A stretch of DNA of 64,000 nucleotides from Armatimonadota bacterium (GTDB lineage Bacteria; Armatimonadota; Fimbriimonadia; Fimbriimonadales; Fimbriimonadaceae): contig JACRPN010000001.1 in NCBI GenBank assembly GCA_016223145.1, positions 166,325-230,324 of the forward strand. The letters are read 5' to 3'. This document shows positions 41,960 through 50,386 of this stretch, in pieces (position 1 is the stretch's first letter; each line of letters begins with the position of its first letter). The position numbers and the translations under genes were made by a program. The notes under the pieces were generated by a model. The model saw only the letters and a program-made list of their open reading frames with translations. It made no database searches and was not told the DNA's origin.

Positions 41960-42952
41960 ATGCTCGGTTCCGTGAAGTTCAGGCAGTTTGGAAGGCATGG
42001 GTTCGAGGTCTCGGAGATCGGCGTCGGAGCGTGGGCGATGGGCGGAGGATGGGGGCCGCAGGCGGAGGAGGACTCCTTTGGCTCGATGAACGCCGCGCTG
42101 GATGCGGGTGTCAACTTCGTGGATACGGCGGCGGTCTACGGCATGGGCCACGGAGAGCGGGTAGTGGCGAAGGCGCTCGCGGCGAGAGGCGGGAAGCGCC
42201 CGTTCGTCGCCACCAAGACACCTCCCAAGCTGCCGGGCACCTGGCCGCCCGCCAACTCCGAGGACTCCGAGGAGCGGTATTCCGAGGCGTACCTGCGCGA
42301 GAACCTTGCCGAACGCATGGAGAACCTGCAGACCGACAAGATCGACCTCTTGCAGCTTCACACCTGGACCCGCGCCTGGAACCGGGACCCCAAGCCGTAC
42401 AAGCACCTGAGGAACCTCCAGAACGAGGGCAAAATCGGGCTGATTGGCGTCTCAACCCCCGAGCACGACCAGAATTCGGTGATCGATCTGATGCGCGGGG
42501 GATGGGTGGATTCGGTGCAGGTGATCTACAACATTTTTGAGCAGGAACCGGCCGCGGAGCTTCTCGACGTCGCCGGTGAGACGGGCACCGGAATCATCGT
42601 GCGCGTGGCGTTGAACGAGGGGTCCCTGACCGGGCGATTCACTCCTGACACCACCTTTCCGGAAGGCGACTTCCGGCGCGGCTACTTCGCCGGAGACCGT
42701 CTGGGGCGAGCGGTGGCCCGCGCCGAGAGAATCAGATCCGAGCTGGAGGGTTCGGGGTACACGATGGTCCAGGCGGCACTCAAGTTCGTACTGGCGCATC
42801 CGGCGGTGAGCACGGTGATCGTCGGGATGCGGAATAGGGAGCAAGCTCTGGCGAACTGCGCGGTCTCTGAATTACCAGATCTTCCAGAAGAACTGCTGGG
42901 CCGCCTCAAAACCCACTATTGGCGCCGGGGCATGTGGAACGGTGGGAAGTAG
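41960..42952 (+). CDS. Aldo/keto reductase
   Basis: 330-residue NAD(P)H-dependent oxidoreductase with a TIM barrel. Motifs in order are VSEIGVGAWAMGGGWG, FVDTAAVYGMGHGERVV (catalytic Asp and Tyr), FVATKTPP (Lys), KIDLLQLHTW (His) and, near the end, AVSTVIVGMRNREQALANC for coenzyme binding. It resembles the YghZ/sugar-dehydrogenase-like AKR group. Substrate unknown. An in-frame GTG (GTGAAGTTCAGGCAG) 12 bases downstream could be the true start. Confidence 0.93.
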   Translation: MLGSVKFRQFGRHGFEVSEIGVGAWAMGGGWGPQAEEDSFGSMNAALDAGVNFVDTAAVYGMGHGERVVAKALAARGGKRPFVATKTPPKLPGTWPPANSEDSEERYSEAYLRENLAERMENLQTDKIDLLQLHTWTRAWNRDPKPYKHLRNLQNEGKIGLIGVSTPEHDQNSVIDLMRGGWVDSVQVIYNIFEQEPAAELLDVAGETGTGIIVRVALNEGSLTGRFTPDTTFPEGDFRRGYFAGDRLGRAVARAERIRSELEGSGYTMVQAALKFVLAHPAVSTVIVGMRNREQALANCAVSELPDLPEELLGRLKTHYWRRGMWNGGK

Positions 42953-42953
42953 C

Positions 42954-43922
42954 CTATCGCGTGGTTCGCCAGCGCTTGATCGGGAGCCAAATGATCTCGG
43001 ATCGCCCGACGATCTGCTCTTCGGTGACGAGGCCCCAGGCCCGGCCGTCGAAGGATTGCCCACGGTTGTCGCCCATCATCAGATAGTGCCCCGGTGGAAT
43101 CGCGGCAGGCGGAGCGTCGGCCAGCTCCTTGGCGGTTCTGAGCTCCTGCTCATTGAGCTCGTCGACGTTCTTCCACATGAGGACCCACGGTTCGCCGTCG
43201 GCATGAGCGGGAGGATCGGGCAACGCACCGACCGCATATTTCTTGGCGATACCGGGAATCTGGAAGTTGCCCCGGCCCGTGGTGGCATCTAGACTGACGG
43301 GCACGAACTGCCCCTTTAGCGGCTCGTATTCGCCGGTGTAATGGACGAGCTTCCAATCGTACTCGTTGCTCCCTTTCCTAAAGGGCTCCTCGAACGCCTT
43401 TCCGTTGCGATACAGCACTCCGCCGCGTATCTCCACGACGTCTCCGGGAACCCCGATACAACGCTTGATGAAGTCCACTTTGGGCTGCCCATCGGTGTCG
43501 AGTTGGGATTGGGAGCAGGCATACGCGGGCGGGCGGAAGACCACGATGTCCTTGCACTGCGGGTGGGTGTAGCGATAGACGGCCTTGTTGGCGACGATAA
43601 AGTCGTTCACCAAGAGCGTGTCCACCATCGAGGGCGAGGGAATTTGGAACGCCTGGATGCCGAACGGCCGAATGACCATGAACACCACGACGCCGGCATA
43701 GACGATGGCGTCGAGCGTCTCATTGAAGAAGCGCCTCGCCTTGTAGCCGCCGGTGCGCATGTGCGGTGGCGTCTTGGCAAGCCCAGGCGCCAACGCGAGG
43801 CGCAGGACTGTGCACACGGCCACGAAAATGAAGACCTTGCTGAGTGGAGTTCGGGCGAGCGTGTCGATGATCGACACGCCGTCGCTTGGGCCACCTGTGG
43901 ATTGGGCGAGCAGGAACTCCAC
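42954..43922 (-). CDS. lepB: Signal peptidase I
   Basis: 322 residues, membrane anchored. It has two N-terminal hydrophobic helices (VFIFVAVCTVLRLAL, DAIVYAGVVVFMVIRPFGI). Box B has the Ser nucleophile in FQIPSPSMVDTLLVND, box D the Lys base in VDFIKRCIGVPGDVVEIRGG, and box E is MGDNRGQSFDGRAWG. It removes signal peptides from the many exported proteins encoded here. It is 7 bp downstream of rplS in a trmD-rplS-lepB row, an order seen in several phyla. Confidence 0.97.
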   Translation of the reverse strand: MEFLLAQSTGGPSDGVSIIDTLARTPLSKVFIFVAVCTVLRLALAPGLAKTPPHMRTGGYKARRFFNETLDAIVYAGVVVFMVIRPFGIQAFQIPSPSMVDTLLVNDFIVANKAVYRYTHPQCKDIVVFRPPAYACSQSQLDTDGQPKVDFIKRCIGVPGDVVEIRGGVLYRNGKAFEEPFRKGSNEYDWKLVHYTGEYEPLKGQFVPVSLDATTGRGNFQIPGIAKKYAVGALPDPPAHADGEPWVLMWKNVDELNEQELRTAKELADAPPAAIPPGHYLMMGDNRGQSFDGRAWGLVTEEQIVGRSEIIWLPIKRWRTTR

Positions 43923-43928
43923 GGGGTA

Positions 43929-44279
43929 TTACCGTCGCTCGCGGATTCGTGCGGCCTTTCCAATCTTGTCGCGGAGGTAATAGAGCTTCGCGCGGCGAAC
44001 CACTCCGTGCCGCAACACTTCGAACTTGGCAATGTTCGGCGAGTGCAGTGGGAAGCTTCTCTCTACGCCGACGCCGTTGCTGATCTTGCGGAGCACGATC
44101 GTCTTGGAGATGCCGCCACCCTTAACGGCGATGCAAAGGCCCTCGAAGACCTGCAGCCTCTCCTTGCCCGCTTCGCGCACCTTCACGTGGGCGCGGACCG
44201 TGTCGCCGGGCTGAAAATCGGGCAGATCCGACTTGATGTTCGGTTCGGCGACGCTGCGCAGGATGGCATCTCTGGACAT
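43929..44279 (-). CDS. rplS: 50S ribosomal protein L19
   Basis: 116 residues from the ATG at 44279 ([18 protein letters not shown]); the open frame extends 6 codons to a TTG at 44297. Conserved core: [30 protein letters not shown], then [44 protein letters not shown]. It lies at the 30S-50S interface. Directly after trmD, as expected. Confidence 0.97.
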   Translation of the reverse strand: MSRDAILRSVAEPNIKSDLPDFQPGDTVRAHVKVREAGKERLQVFEGLCIAVKGGGISKTIVLRKISNGVGVERSFPLHSPNIAKFEVLRHGVVRRAKLYYLRDKIGKAARIRERR

Positions 44280-44329
44280 GGTTGAAACTCCCAACAAGCA
44301 GGCGGGCGTGGTGCGTTCCCGTCTGGAGC

Positions 44330-45220
44330 CTAAAAGGATAGCATATCAGCGTCTCTCTTTTCCAACGTCGCGCGCCAAAACAGGTCGGGGCGGTTTTGCC
44401 GTGTCGTTCGAAGCGATTGAAGGCGTTTCCATGTCGCTGCGCCCCCGTGGTCGCCGGATCGGAGAACCTCAGGAATGGTGGCACCTTGAAAGGTCTCCGG
44501 GTGGGTGAATTGCGGCGCGCTGAGAAGGCCGTCGAAGAAGCTGTCCTGCTCCAGTGAACCCGAGCAGCCGAGCACTCCTGGAAGCAGCCGAACGACTGCG
44601 TCCGCAATGGTGAGCGCAGGCAGTTCGCCCCCGGTCAACACGTAGTCGCCCATTGAAAAGACGTGCGTGGCGAGAAGCTGCCGGATGCGGTCGTCGATTC
44701 CCTCATAGTGTCCGCAGAGCAGGACGATTTGGTCCGTTTGAGCCAGCTCGTGGGCGTCGGACTGCTGGAACAAAGGTCCCGTCGGATCGGGTAGGACGAC
44801 GGCGACTCTCGATTTCGGATTTCGGATTACGGATTTCGGATTACGGATTGCGGATTGCGGATCGCGGATTGCGGATTGCGGACATGGGCTCCCCTCCCTT
44901 GTTTTTCGCGAAGCGGAAAATGAGGGAGGGGCTGGGGGAGGGAGACATACTGCCTCATCTTGATCTCCACCTTTCCATCCCTCCAAACTCCCCACAAGGC
45001 TCTCCACTGCGGCCCACACTGGCTCGCACTTCATCACCATGCCCGGCCCGCCGCCAAATGGGTCGTCATCGACCGTGCGGTGCTTGTCGTGGGTGAAGTC
45101 ACGCGGGTTGACGGCGCCGAACGCCACCAGGCCGCTCTCCTCGGCGCGCTTCATCATGCTGTGCCGGATGGCGGGCAGCACCATCTCGGGAAACAGGGTG
45201 ACGAAGTCGACGCGAAGCAT
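44330..45220 (-). CDS. trmD: tRNA (guanine-N1)-methyltransferase TrmD with repeat-encoded insertion
   Basis: Methylates G37 of tRNAs to prevent frameshifting; SPOUT knot enzyme, usually essential. 296 residues, against about 230-255 for the family. Conserved N-terminus [31 protein letters not shown]; knot motifs [26 protein letters not shown] and [16 protein letters not shown], then [20 protein letters not shown]. Residues about 79-137 are an insert in the loop before the first knot strand. It includes [12 protein letters not shown], encoded by the dispersed palindrome at 44891-44931, and four SAIRNP-like units encoded by CGGATTGCGGATT repeats (44812-44881). The reading frame is intact. Confidence 0.95.
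   Translation of the reverse strand: MLRVDFVTLFPEMVLPAIRHSMMKRAEESGLVAFGAVNPRDFTHDKHRTVDDDPFGGGPGMVMKCEPVWAAVESLVGSLEGWKGGDQDEAVCLPPPAPPSFSASRKTREGSPCPQSAIRDPQSAIRNPKSVIRNPKSRVAVVLPDPTGPLFQQSDAHELAQTDQIVLLCGHYEGIDDRIRQLLATHVFSMGDYVLTGGELPALTIADAVVRLLPGVLGCSGSLEQDSFFDGLLSAPQFTHPETFQGATIPEVLRSGDHGGAATWKRLQSLRTTRQNRPDLFWRATLEKRDADMLSF
44812..44931. repeat. Composite repeat inside trmD: CGGATT tandem plus palindromic element
   Basis: 44812-44881 is about ten units of CGGATT(G/A/T)(C), for example CGGATTGCGGATTGCGGA. 44891-44931 is a palindrome with arms CCCCTCCCT (44891-44899) and AGGGAGGGG (44923-44931) around TTTTTCGCGAAGCGGAAAA. Its reverse complement shares CTTCG and AAAAACAAGGGAGGGG with the spacer copy at 52190-52224, showing that it is a dispersed element. 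Both parts are translated in the trmD frame. Confidence 0.85.
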
Positions 45221-45254
45221 GCACGAAAGGTACCTGGGCGCCGCCTTTCAGGCT

Positions 45255-45545
45255 CTACAGCAGGGCTTCGATCCGGCTCGCCAGTTCAAAGTCGTATGGC
45301 GAAAGCCCATTCACAGCGTGGGTGTTCATGCGGATCGCCACCTTGCGCCACGTTATCGTGATGTCCGGGTGGTGGTCCAGGTCCTCGGCGGCGTAGCCGA
45401 CCTTGGCCGCAAAGTCTACGCCTTTCAGGTAGCTCTCGAACTCAAAGGTCTTGCTGAGCATTCCCTCCTTCACACTCCAACTCGGAAGCGAGGACAGCCC
45501 CTCGGCCACCTGCTCAGGCGATAGAAGGACGTAGGCGAGTTCCAT
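45255..45545 (-). CDS. phhB: Pterin-4a-carbinolamine dehydratase
   Basis: 96 residues from the ATG at 45545 (MELAYVLLSPEQVAEGL). It has the family signature DLDHHPDITITWRKVAIRMNTHAVNGLSPYDFELASRI with the His-His-Pro motif. It dehydrates 4a-hydroxytetrahydropterin; in bacteria without phenylalanine hydroxylase it may have a pterin-recycling role, possibly for molybdopterin. The open frame to 45614 adds 23 residues that look non-native. Upstream lies repeat-filled spacer. Confidence 0.95.
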   Translation of the reverse strand: MELAYVLLSPEQVAEGLSSLPSWSVKEGMLSKTFEFESYLKGVDFAAKVGYAAEDLDHHPDITITWRKVAIRMNTHAVNGLSPYDFELASRIEALL

Positions 45546-45871
45546 GGCGGGATTGTACTGGAGCTGGAGACGGAGATTGATCGTCCTGGGTGCCAGGTGT
45601 AGGGTGCGGGGCACAAGGCCCTATGGCGGGAGCAGAACGCCTTTCCGCTCTTTGCCCGCAGAAGGCAGACTGAGAGTCTGCCCAACGGGCTCATCCTCAT
45701 ACACCCCCACTCATCCTCGTTCACCCTCATGCACCCTCCCTGCCAAATCCCTACACCTTGGTAGGGTTTCCAGAGGGGTCTCGGCGGGACGTCCCAGGTA
45801 AAATGCCCCATCCGCAGCCGATCGTCGCGCCTCCCCATGCGTTGACACTGGGCTTGCAAGGTAGACCGACA
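45546..45871. repeat. 326-bp divergent spacer with dispersed repeats
   Basis: No gene supported. 45664-45689 is the most symmetric copy of the palindromic element: GGCAGACT GAG AGTCTGCC followed by CAACGGG. 45690-45740 is an inverted copy of the GAGGATGAGTGAGGGTGCATG word. The pckA and phhB promoters should lie outside these. An in-frame upstream ATG at 45758 would extend pckA by 38 unlikely residues. Confidence 0.65.
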
Positions 45872-47404
45872 ATGGCGTCACAGGCTCCTTCAAACGCACC
45901 CTTCGAAATGGAATTCACAGGCGAAACCCTCCGCAACCTCTCCACACCCGAACTGGTGGAGCTCAGCGTCCGGGATGGCGATCAACTCGCAGCGAACGGC
46001 GCCCTAGTTGCCCTCACCGGCAAATACACCGGGCGCACCCCCAAGGACAAGTACACCGTCCGCGAGCCCGGCAGCGAACCGAATGTCTGGTGGGACAACA
46101 ACCAGGCCATGTCACCGGAGACCTTCGAGAGGCTCCTGAACAAAGCCAAAGCCCACATTGAAGGAAGGCGGCTCTTCGTGGTGGACACTTATGGCGGAGC
46201 GGACCCCGCGCACCGCATTGCGGCTCGGTTCATCGTCGAGCGTCCTTACCATGCCCTCTTCATCAAGCAGCTTCTCATCCGCCCCCACGAAGCTGAACTC
46301 GCCCTCTACGCGCCGGATTGGACGATCCTCGACCTTTGCACCCTCACTGCCGATCCCGAGAAGGATGGCACCCGCAGCGAGGCCGTGATCGCGCTCGATT
46401 TCTCCAGGAAGATGGTGCTGATCTTTGGCACTCACTATGCCGGCGAAATGAAGAAGAGCGTGTTCACGATCCTGAACTACCTTCTTCCGCTCAAAGGTGT
46501 GCTGTCGATGCACTGCTCGGCAAACATCGGGTCCAAGGGCGACACCGCGCTCTTCTTCGGCCTTTCGGGCACCGGCAAGACCACGCTCTCTGCCGACCCG
46601 GGCCGAAAGCTCATCGGCGACGACGAGCACGGCTGGACCGACGACGGCGTGTTCAACTTTGAGGGCGGATGCTATGCCAAATGCATCAAGCTGAGCAAAG
46701 AGGGCGAGCCCCAGATTTGGAACGCGGTCCGCTTCGGATCGGTGCTGGAGAACGTGGTGCTCGACGAGGGCCGGGTGCCAAATTACGACGATTGTTCGCT
46801 GACCGAAAACACACGCTGCGCCTATCCTGTGGACTTCATCGAGGGCGCCGTGATCCCGAGTGTTGGCGGCCATCCGAAGAACATCTGCTTCCTCACGTGC
46901 GATGCCTTCGGCGTTCTTCCACCGATCAGCAAACTCACGCCCGAACAGGCGATGTACCACTTCTTGAATGGCTACACCGCCAAGGTCGCCGGCACCGAGG
47001 CCGGAATTACCGAGCCGCAGGTCACCTTTTCAACCTGCTTCGGCGCGCCCTTCCTGCCGCTACGTCCGAGGGTCTATGCCGACCTGCTCGGAAAGAAGAT
47101 CGAGCAGCACAAGACTCGCGTTTGGCTGATCAACACCGGTTGGACCGGCGGTCCCTACGGCGTCGGCAACCGCATGAAGCTGGCCTTCACGCGCGCCATG
47201 ATCAAGGCTGCCTTCGACGGCAAGCTGGACAAGGTGAGCTACGTGAAGGACCCGGTGTTTGGGCTGAATGTGCCCACGGCATGCCCCGACGTGCCCGACC
47301 ACATTCTATTGCCACGCGGCACCTGGAAGAGCGGCAAAGCCTACGACGCCAAGGCGCAAGAGCTTTTTGGCATGTTTGAAGCGAACTATAAGAAGTTCGC
47401 CTAG
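45872..47404 (+). CDS. pckA: Phosphoenolpyruvate carboxykinase (ATP)
   Basis: Converts oxaloacetate to PEP with ATP, the first committed step of gluconeogenesis. 510 residues from the ATG at 45872 ([15 protein letters not shown]). Motifs: [60 protein letters not shown] (kinase 1a P-loop), LIGDDEHGW (kinase 2) and [10 protein letters not shown]. The C-terminal lid carries [24 protein letters not shown]. It is followed by two strong hairpins. Confidence 0.97.
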   Translation: MASQAPSNAPFEMEFTGETLRNLSTPELVELSVRDGDQLAANGALVALTGKYTGRTPKDKYTVREPGSEPNVWWDNNQAMSPETFERLLNKAKAHIEGRRLFVVDTYGGADPAHRIAARFIVERPYHALFIKQLLIRPHEAELALYAPDWTILDLCTLTADPEKDGTRSEAVIALDFSRKMVLIFGTHYAGEMKKSVFTILNYLLPLKGVLSMHCSANIGSKGDTALFFGLSGTGKTTLSADPGRKLIGDDEHGWTDDGVFNFEGGCYAKCIKLSKEGEPQIWNAVRFGSVLENVVLDEGRVPNYDDCSLTENTRCAYPVDFIEGAVIPSVGGHPKNICFLTCDAFGVLPPISKLTPEQAMYHFLNGYTAKVAGTEAGITEPQVTFSTCFGAPFLPLRPRVYADLLGKKIEQHKTRVWLINTGWTGGPYGVGNRMKLAFTRAMIKAAFDGKLDKVSYVKDPVFGLNVPTACPDVPDHILLPRGTWKSGKAYDAKAQELFGMFEANYKKFA

Positions 47405-47421
47405 CTTTGGGTTGGCAAACA

Positions 47422-47503
47422 CTCAAGCCTCCGCCCCTCTGGGGTGGAGGCTTGAGTTCGGGTTATTCAGCCCCTAAGCCTCCACCCCTGAAGGGGCGGA
47501 GGC
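47422..47503 (+). terminator. Two related GC-rich hairpins after pckA
   Basis: Hairpin 1 is CTCAAGCCTCCGCCCC / GGGGTGGAGGCTTGAG (47422-47437 / 47441-47456), 16 bp with one G.T pair and a TCT loop. Hairpin 2 is GCCTCCACCCC / GGGGCGGAGGC (47478-47488 / 47493-47503), with one mismatch and a TGAA loop. They share the CCTCC(G/A)CCCC arm. No T-tract follows either, so they may be repeat elements that also act as an mRNA end structure. Confidence 0.6.
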
Positions 47504-47594
47504 ATTCCTTGCATCCTTTGGGTGTCAAGTTCGAGCAACTTTGGGCCGCAATCGGAGCCAAATCGTCGTAGAATGCCAGTAGGGGAACCCTCTG

Positions 47595-48014
47595 ATGGCG
47601 CGCCCGACTTTTCTCTTCATCCTCGCGGGAGACGACCCTTGGCTCCAAGTCCGCATAACCAAGGATCTCGACGTGACACTGGCCGTCGAGCAGCGTCGCG
47701 CCGGCAAGCCACTCAAGATCGTTTACGTCGAAGAGGTCCGAACGACGCTTGACGCCCTGCGCAGGGCCAGCAAGCTGTCGAGAATGTCCGGGCGACGGCT
47801 TGCCGAATTGGTGTCCACCCAAAACCCCGAGTGGAGGAACCTGGTGCCGGCGGCGGAATGGGTGGGGCCGTCAGGGGGTCCGCTGGATGATTTCTATGGC
47901 GGCTGGCCAGGCGAGGATTGGGGCGATGCGGCGGGCGGTGTTCCGGCCAGAGTGCCTGTTGGCCCGCGAGGGCCGAGGCTTGCTGCAGCGGCGAAGGAAA
48001 TCCCAGAGTTTTGA
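47595..48014 (+). CDS. Degenerate GIY-YIG-like protein, predicted catalytically inactive
   Basis: 139 residues. Residues 4-85 align by eye with the small GIY-YIG (UPF0213/YhbQ-like) proteins. TFLFILAGDDPWLQVRITKDLDVTLAVEQ fits the GIY...YIG...LERRLxEH segment, and IVYVEEVRTTLDALRRASKLSRMSGRRLAEL fits the YYExF...REKQIKxWSRxKKxxLI helix. QNPEWRNL corresponds to the hallmark NPEWxDL. The GIY and YIG residues, including the nucleophilic Tyr and the Arg, are replaced (LFI, QVR). A Gly/Pro-rich tail of about 50 residues follows. No nuclease activity is expected. The start is ATG 47595, with AGGGGA about 9 bases upstream. Confidence 0.7.
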   Translation: MARPTFLFILAGDDPWLQVRITKDLDVTLAVEQRRAGKPLKIVYVEEVRTTLDALRRASKLSRMSGRRLAELVSTQNPEWRNLVPAAEWVGPSGGPLDDFYGGWPGEDWGDAAGGVPARVPVGPRGPRLAAAAKEIPEF

Positions 48015-48021
48015 ATCAGAG

Positions 48022-49038
48022 TCAGGGCACGATCTGGGCCAGCAGCGCACGATGATCGGAGCCTGAAGCAGGAGAAACGGAGCAGCTCCTTACGAGAGAG
48101 GTGCCGCGGACCCATACATAGTCGAGGCGCGTGAGAGGAAGGGAAGATGGGATCGTCAACCCAAATCCCGCTCCGGCTTCACGGAAGGCGTCCTTGAACT
48201 CTGAAGAGAGCTTCTGATACACGCGCCCTTGCGGCGGGCCGTTGAAGTCGCCACACAGGATAACGGGCGTCTTTGGGTCGATCTTGGCGGTCTCCGCGAT
48301 CATGCTCTCTGCCTGCGCCAGCCGAATCCGTCCGCAAACCCTAAGGTGGTCCGGCAGCTTGCCGATTTCACCTAACAGAAACCGATCCCAGTGGACGGGG
48401 TTGAGGTGCGTCGAGGCGACGACCAGCGTCTTGCCCTGCCAGTCAATCTCTGCAAAGAGCGCCCAGCGATGGGTTGGTGTTTGGTAGTCGGTGGTCCACT
48501 GCCGTCGAACGCCCCACCGGCTGGCAATGGCCAGGTTTTCGAACGTGGCGAGCCTCCCAGGAAGGGCGAGGAGGATCGGTTTGGACTTTGGCGACCAGGT
48601 TCTAAGGAACTTGGCCTCTTGAAAGGCGCAGATGTCCGGGTCCGTTTCGCGTATGAGGTGCGCGATGCGCTCAGGGTCTTCGTTGCCTTCTTTGAGGTTG
48701 AAGGTGAGAACGCGGACCGAGGCGGCCTCATCGGCGTTGGAATCTGTTCTGGCGCCGCGCCAGCAGGGTCCACAAAGATGAAGGGCAAGCAGCAAGGAGG
48801 CCGAAGCAGCGCAGAGCACTTTCCATCTTCGCCTCCAGGCGGCAAAGCATACAATTGCCATTGGGCCCAGCGTGAGCGGGCCCTGCGGCAGGTAGGTCAC
48901 CAACATCGTGAACCAACCGTCTTCGGCCCCAAACGTCTCAAGAAGGTAGGCCAGCAAGGGAGCGGTTAGGATGAGGCCCGCAAGGATAGGCCCCATTCGT
49001 CGGGCGACACTTGGACGTCTGGACTCCCCAGCTCCCAT
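48022..49038 (-). CDS. Endonuclease/exonuclease/phosphatase (EEP) family membrane protein
   Basis: 338 residues from the ATG at 49038 (MGAGESRRPSVARRM); the open frame extends to 49170. Three N-terminal membrane helices (GPILAGLILTAPLLAYLLETF, TLGPMAIVCFAAW, VLCAASASLLLALHL) precede an EEP domain. Its motifs are RVLTFNLKEGN, DICAFQEAKF, VVASTHLNPVHW, VILCGDFNGPPQG, RLDYVWVRG and the final SGSDHRALLAQI. The active site probably faces the periplasm. Related proteins act on nucleic acids, inositol phosphates or lipids; substrate unknown. It converges with the GIY-YIG-like gene, 7 bp apart. Confidence 0.88.
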   Translation of the reverse strand: MGAGESRRPSVARRMGPILAGLILTAPLLAYLLETFGAEDGWFTMLVTYLPQGPLTLGPMAIVCFAAWRRRWKVLCAASASLLLALHLCGPCWRGARTDSNADEAASVRVLTFNLKEGNEDPERIAHLIRETDPDICAFQEAKFLRTWSPKSKPILLALPGRLATFENLAIASRWGVRRQWTTDYQTPTHRWALFAEIDWQGKTLVVASTHLNPVHWDRFLLGEIGKLPDHLRVCGRIRLAQAESMIAETAKIDPKTPVILCGDFNGPPQGRVYQKLSSEFKDAFREAGAGFGLTIPSSLPLTRLDYVWVRGTSLVRSCSVSPASGSDHRALLAQIVP

Positions 49039-49132
49039 GTCAGAAGAAACGGATTCGGAAGGACATCCGTGCCCAAGTAAAAAGGCCCCCACGTCAATTG
49101 ACAAGAGGGCCTCTCTGGGACTTGTTCCGGAA

Positions 49133-49273
49133 CTACCCAGACGGCGGTTTCGGAGTGCCTTTGCGGTCAAACGGAGGTTTGTCGTCGCCCCTTGGGATGG
49201 TTTCGTTACAGCCGCAGCCGATGGACGTCCAGGCCACTAAAACGGCGAGCGTGATCCAGCAGAGCGTTTTCAT
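49133..49273 (-). CDS. Small lipoprotein (46 residues) coupled to the prepilin gene
   Basis: Start ATG 49273 overlaps the prepilin TGA as ATGA, a sign of translational coupling. The signal is MKTLCWITLAVLVAWTSIGC with a lipobox ending at Cys20. The mature part is only about 27 residues, charged and proline-rich, ending GTPKPPSG. No known family. Being co-translated with the prepilin it may be an accessory of the same surface structure. Confidence 0.65.
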   Translation of the reverse strand: MKTLCWITLAVLVAWTSIGCGCNETIPRGDDKPPFDRKGTPKPPSG

Positions 49274-50064
49274 GTTCCTTGCCAAGGACGGCCCCAGAAG
49301 CCCCAGAGCTTCTCTCCGACCGAGCATCTTGCGTTGTACGACCAATCTTCAGGCACAAACATCTGCGGACCGACTTTGCCAGCGTGGCCGTCAGAGAATC
49401 CGACCGTCAGGCGCTTGGCGGGATACACGAACGTCGCATCCCAGACTTCGTTCCACCAGCTCCAATAGTTCTGGGGGTTCTTGTAGGGCCAGGCAGCGTA
49501 CCAGCCGAGGAAGCGCATCCAGCCGACGTTGGTCTTGCCGCCCCAAACGGTGGGCATGATCGCAGCGCGTTCTGCGGGCGGATCGATCGACGTCAGGCTT
49601 CGTGGCTGTGCATCGGCGTCTGCCGTTGAGCCGTATGGGTTGAAGCAGTCGGTTCCGCCGTACATCGCCGCGTAGCCGTCGTGGTTGATGCCGAGGTTGT
49701 TGAACCATGCCCAGGTGTACACGGTGCCGTCATCGGGATCGGTAAACGTGTCGTCCAGGTTTTTCGACCGCACGCCGTCCCAATAGATCGGGCGGCTCTT
49801 GCAGTAGGGGTAGGTTAGGCCAACCCAGGTGTCTTCCCGGGCGTACTGGTTCGGGCCTGGAGGATAAACGCGCACCGCCAGATCGTCGTAGTCGCTCGAA
49901 TACATCATCAACGCGAGGTTGATCTGCTTCAAGTTGGAGATCGTGACGATCGCCTTGGCCGCCGCCTTCGCCTGGGCAAAGACCGGGAACAGGATCGAGG
50001 CCAAAATCGCGATGATGGCGATCACGACCAGAAGCTCGATGAGCGTAAATGCTTTCTTCAACAA
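49270..50064 (-). CDS. Prepilin-type N-terminal cleavage/methylation protein (H-X9-DG-like group)
   Basis: 264 residues. Type III/IV prepilin signal KKAFTLIELLVVIAIIAILASILFPVFAQAK with cleavage before the Phe and Glu5 of the mature form. The FPVFAQAKAAAKAI form and the tail FSDGHAGKVGPQMFVPEDW are typical of the large pseudopilin-like family expanded in Armatimonadota and Planctomycetota. It is exported via a type II secretion/pilus-like machine. No assembly genes are nearby, so it is one of many scattered copies, presumably. Function unknown. Confidence 0.93.
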   Translation of the reverse strand: MLKKAFTLIELLVVIAIIAILASILFPVFAQAKAAAKAIVTISNLKQINLALMMYSSDYDDLAVRVYPPGPNQYAREDTWVGLTYPYCKSRPIYWDGVRSKNLDDTFTDPDDGTVYTWAWFNNLGINHDGYAAMYGGTDCFNPYGSTADADAQPRSLTSIDPPAERAAIMPTVWGGKTNVGWMRFLGWYAAWPYKNPQNYWSWWNEVWDATFVYPAKRLTVGFSDGHAGKVGPQMFVPEDWSYNARCSVGEKLWGFWGRPWQGT

Positions 50065-50386
50065 AGGTCACCTCCGTTACGGTGGTACTGACTGGATGCC
50101 TTTAGAGCCTCGAAAAGTTCTGCCCGTTGGGCAGCGCCAGACCAAAGTCCACCTTCCTTTCGCGTTCTCAAAGCTTGATTTAGGTTACATCAAGTTTCGC
50201 GCCATCGGTTGCCAGTTGTGGCGAAGTTTGGAGAGAAGGGCGTTGGGGCATTGGGGCGTTAGGGCATTGGGCGAAGCGCGATGGATCACCTCGCCCCAAT
50301 GGGGAGAGGTCTGTGAGCGTAGCGAACTGGGGTGAGGGGGCGGCACCGATACTGCAAAACCGGCGCCAGGTCGCCGCACTCCAAAG
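50065..50386. repeat. 322-bp spacer with heptad repeat and inverted element
   Basis: 50238-50272 is the GGGCGTT/GGGCATT heptad repeat. 50289-50337 is an element with ends CCTCGCCCCA and TGGGGTGAGG; its centre GAGCGTAGCGA (50315-50325) recurs inverted as TCGCTACGCTC at 52131-52141. The promoter of the prepilin gene is probably at 50065-50200, where the sequence looks ordinary. Confidence 0.65.
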
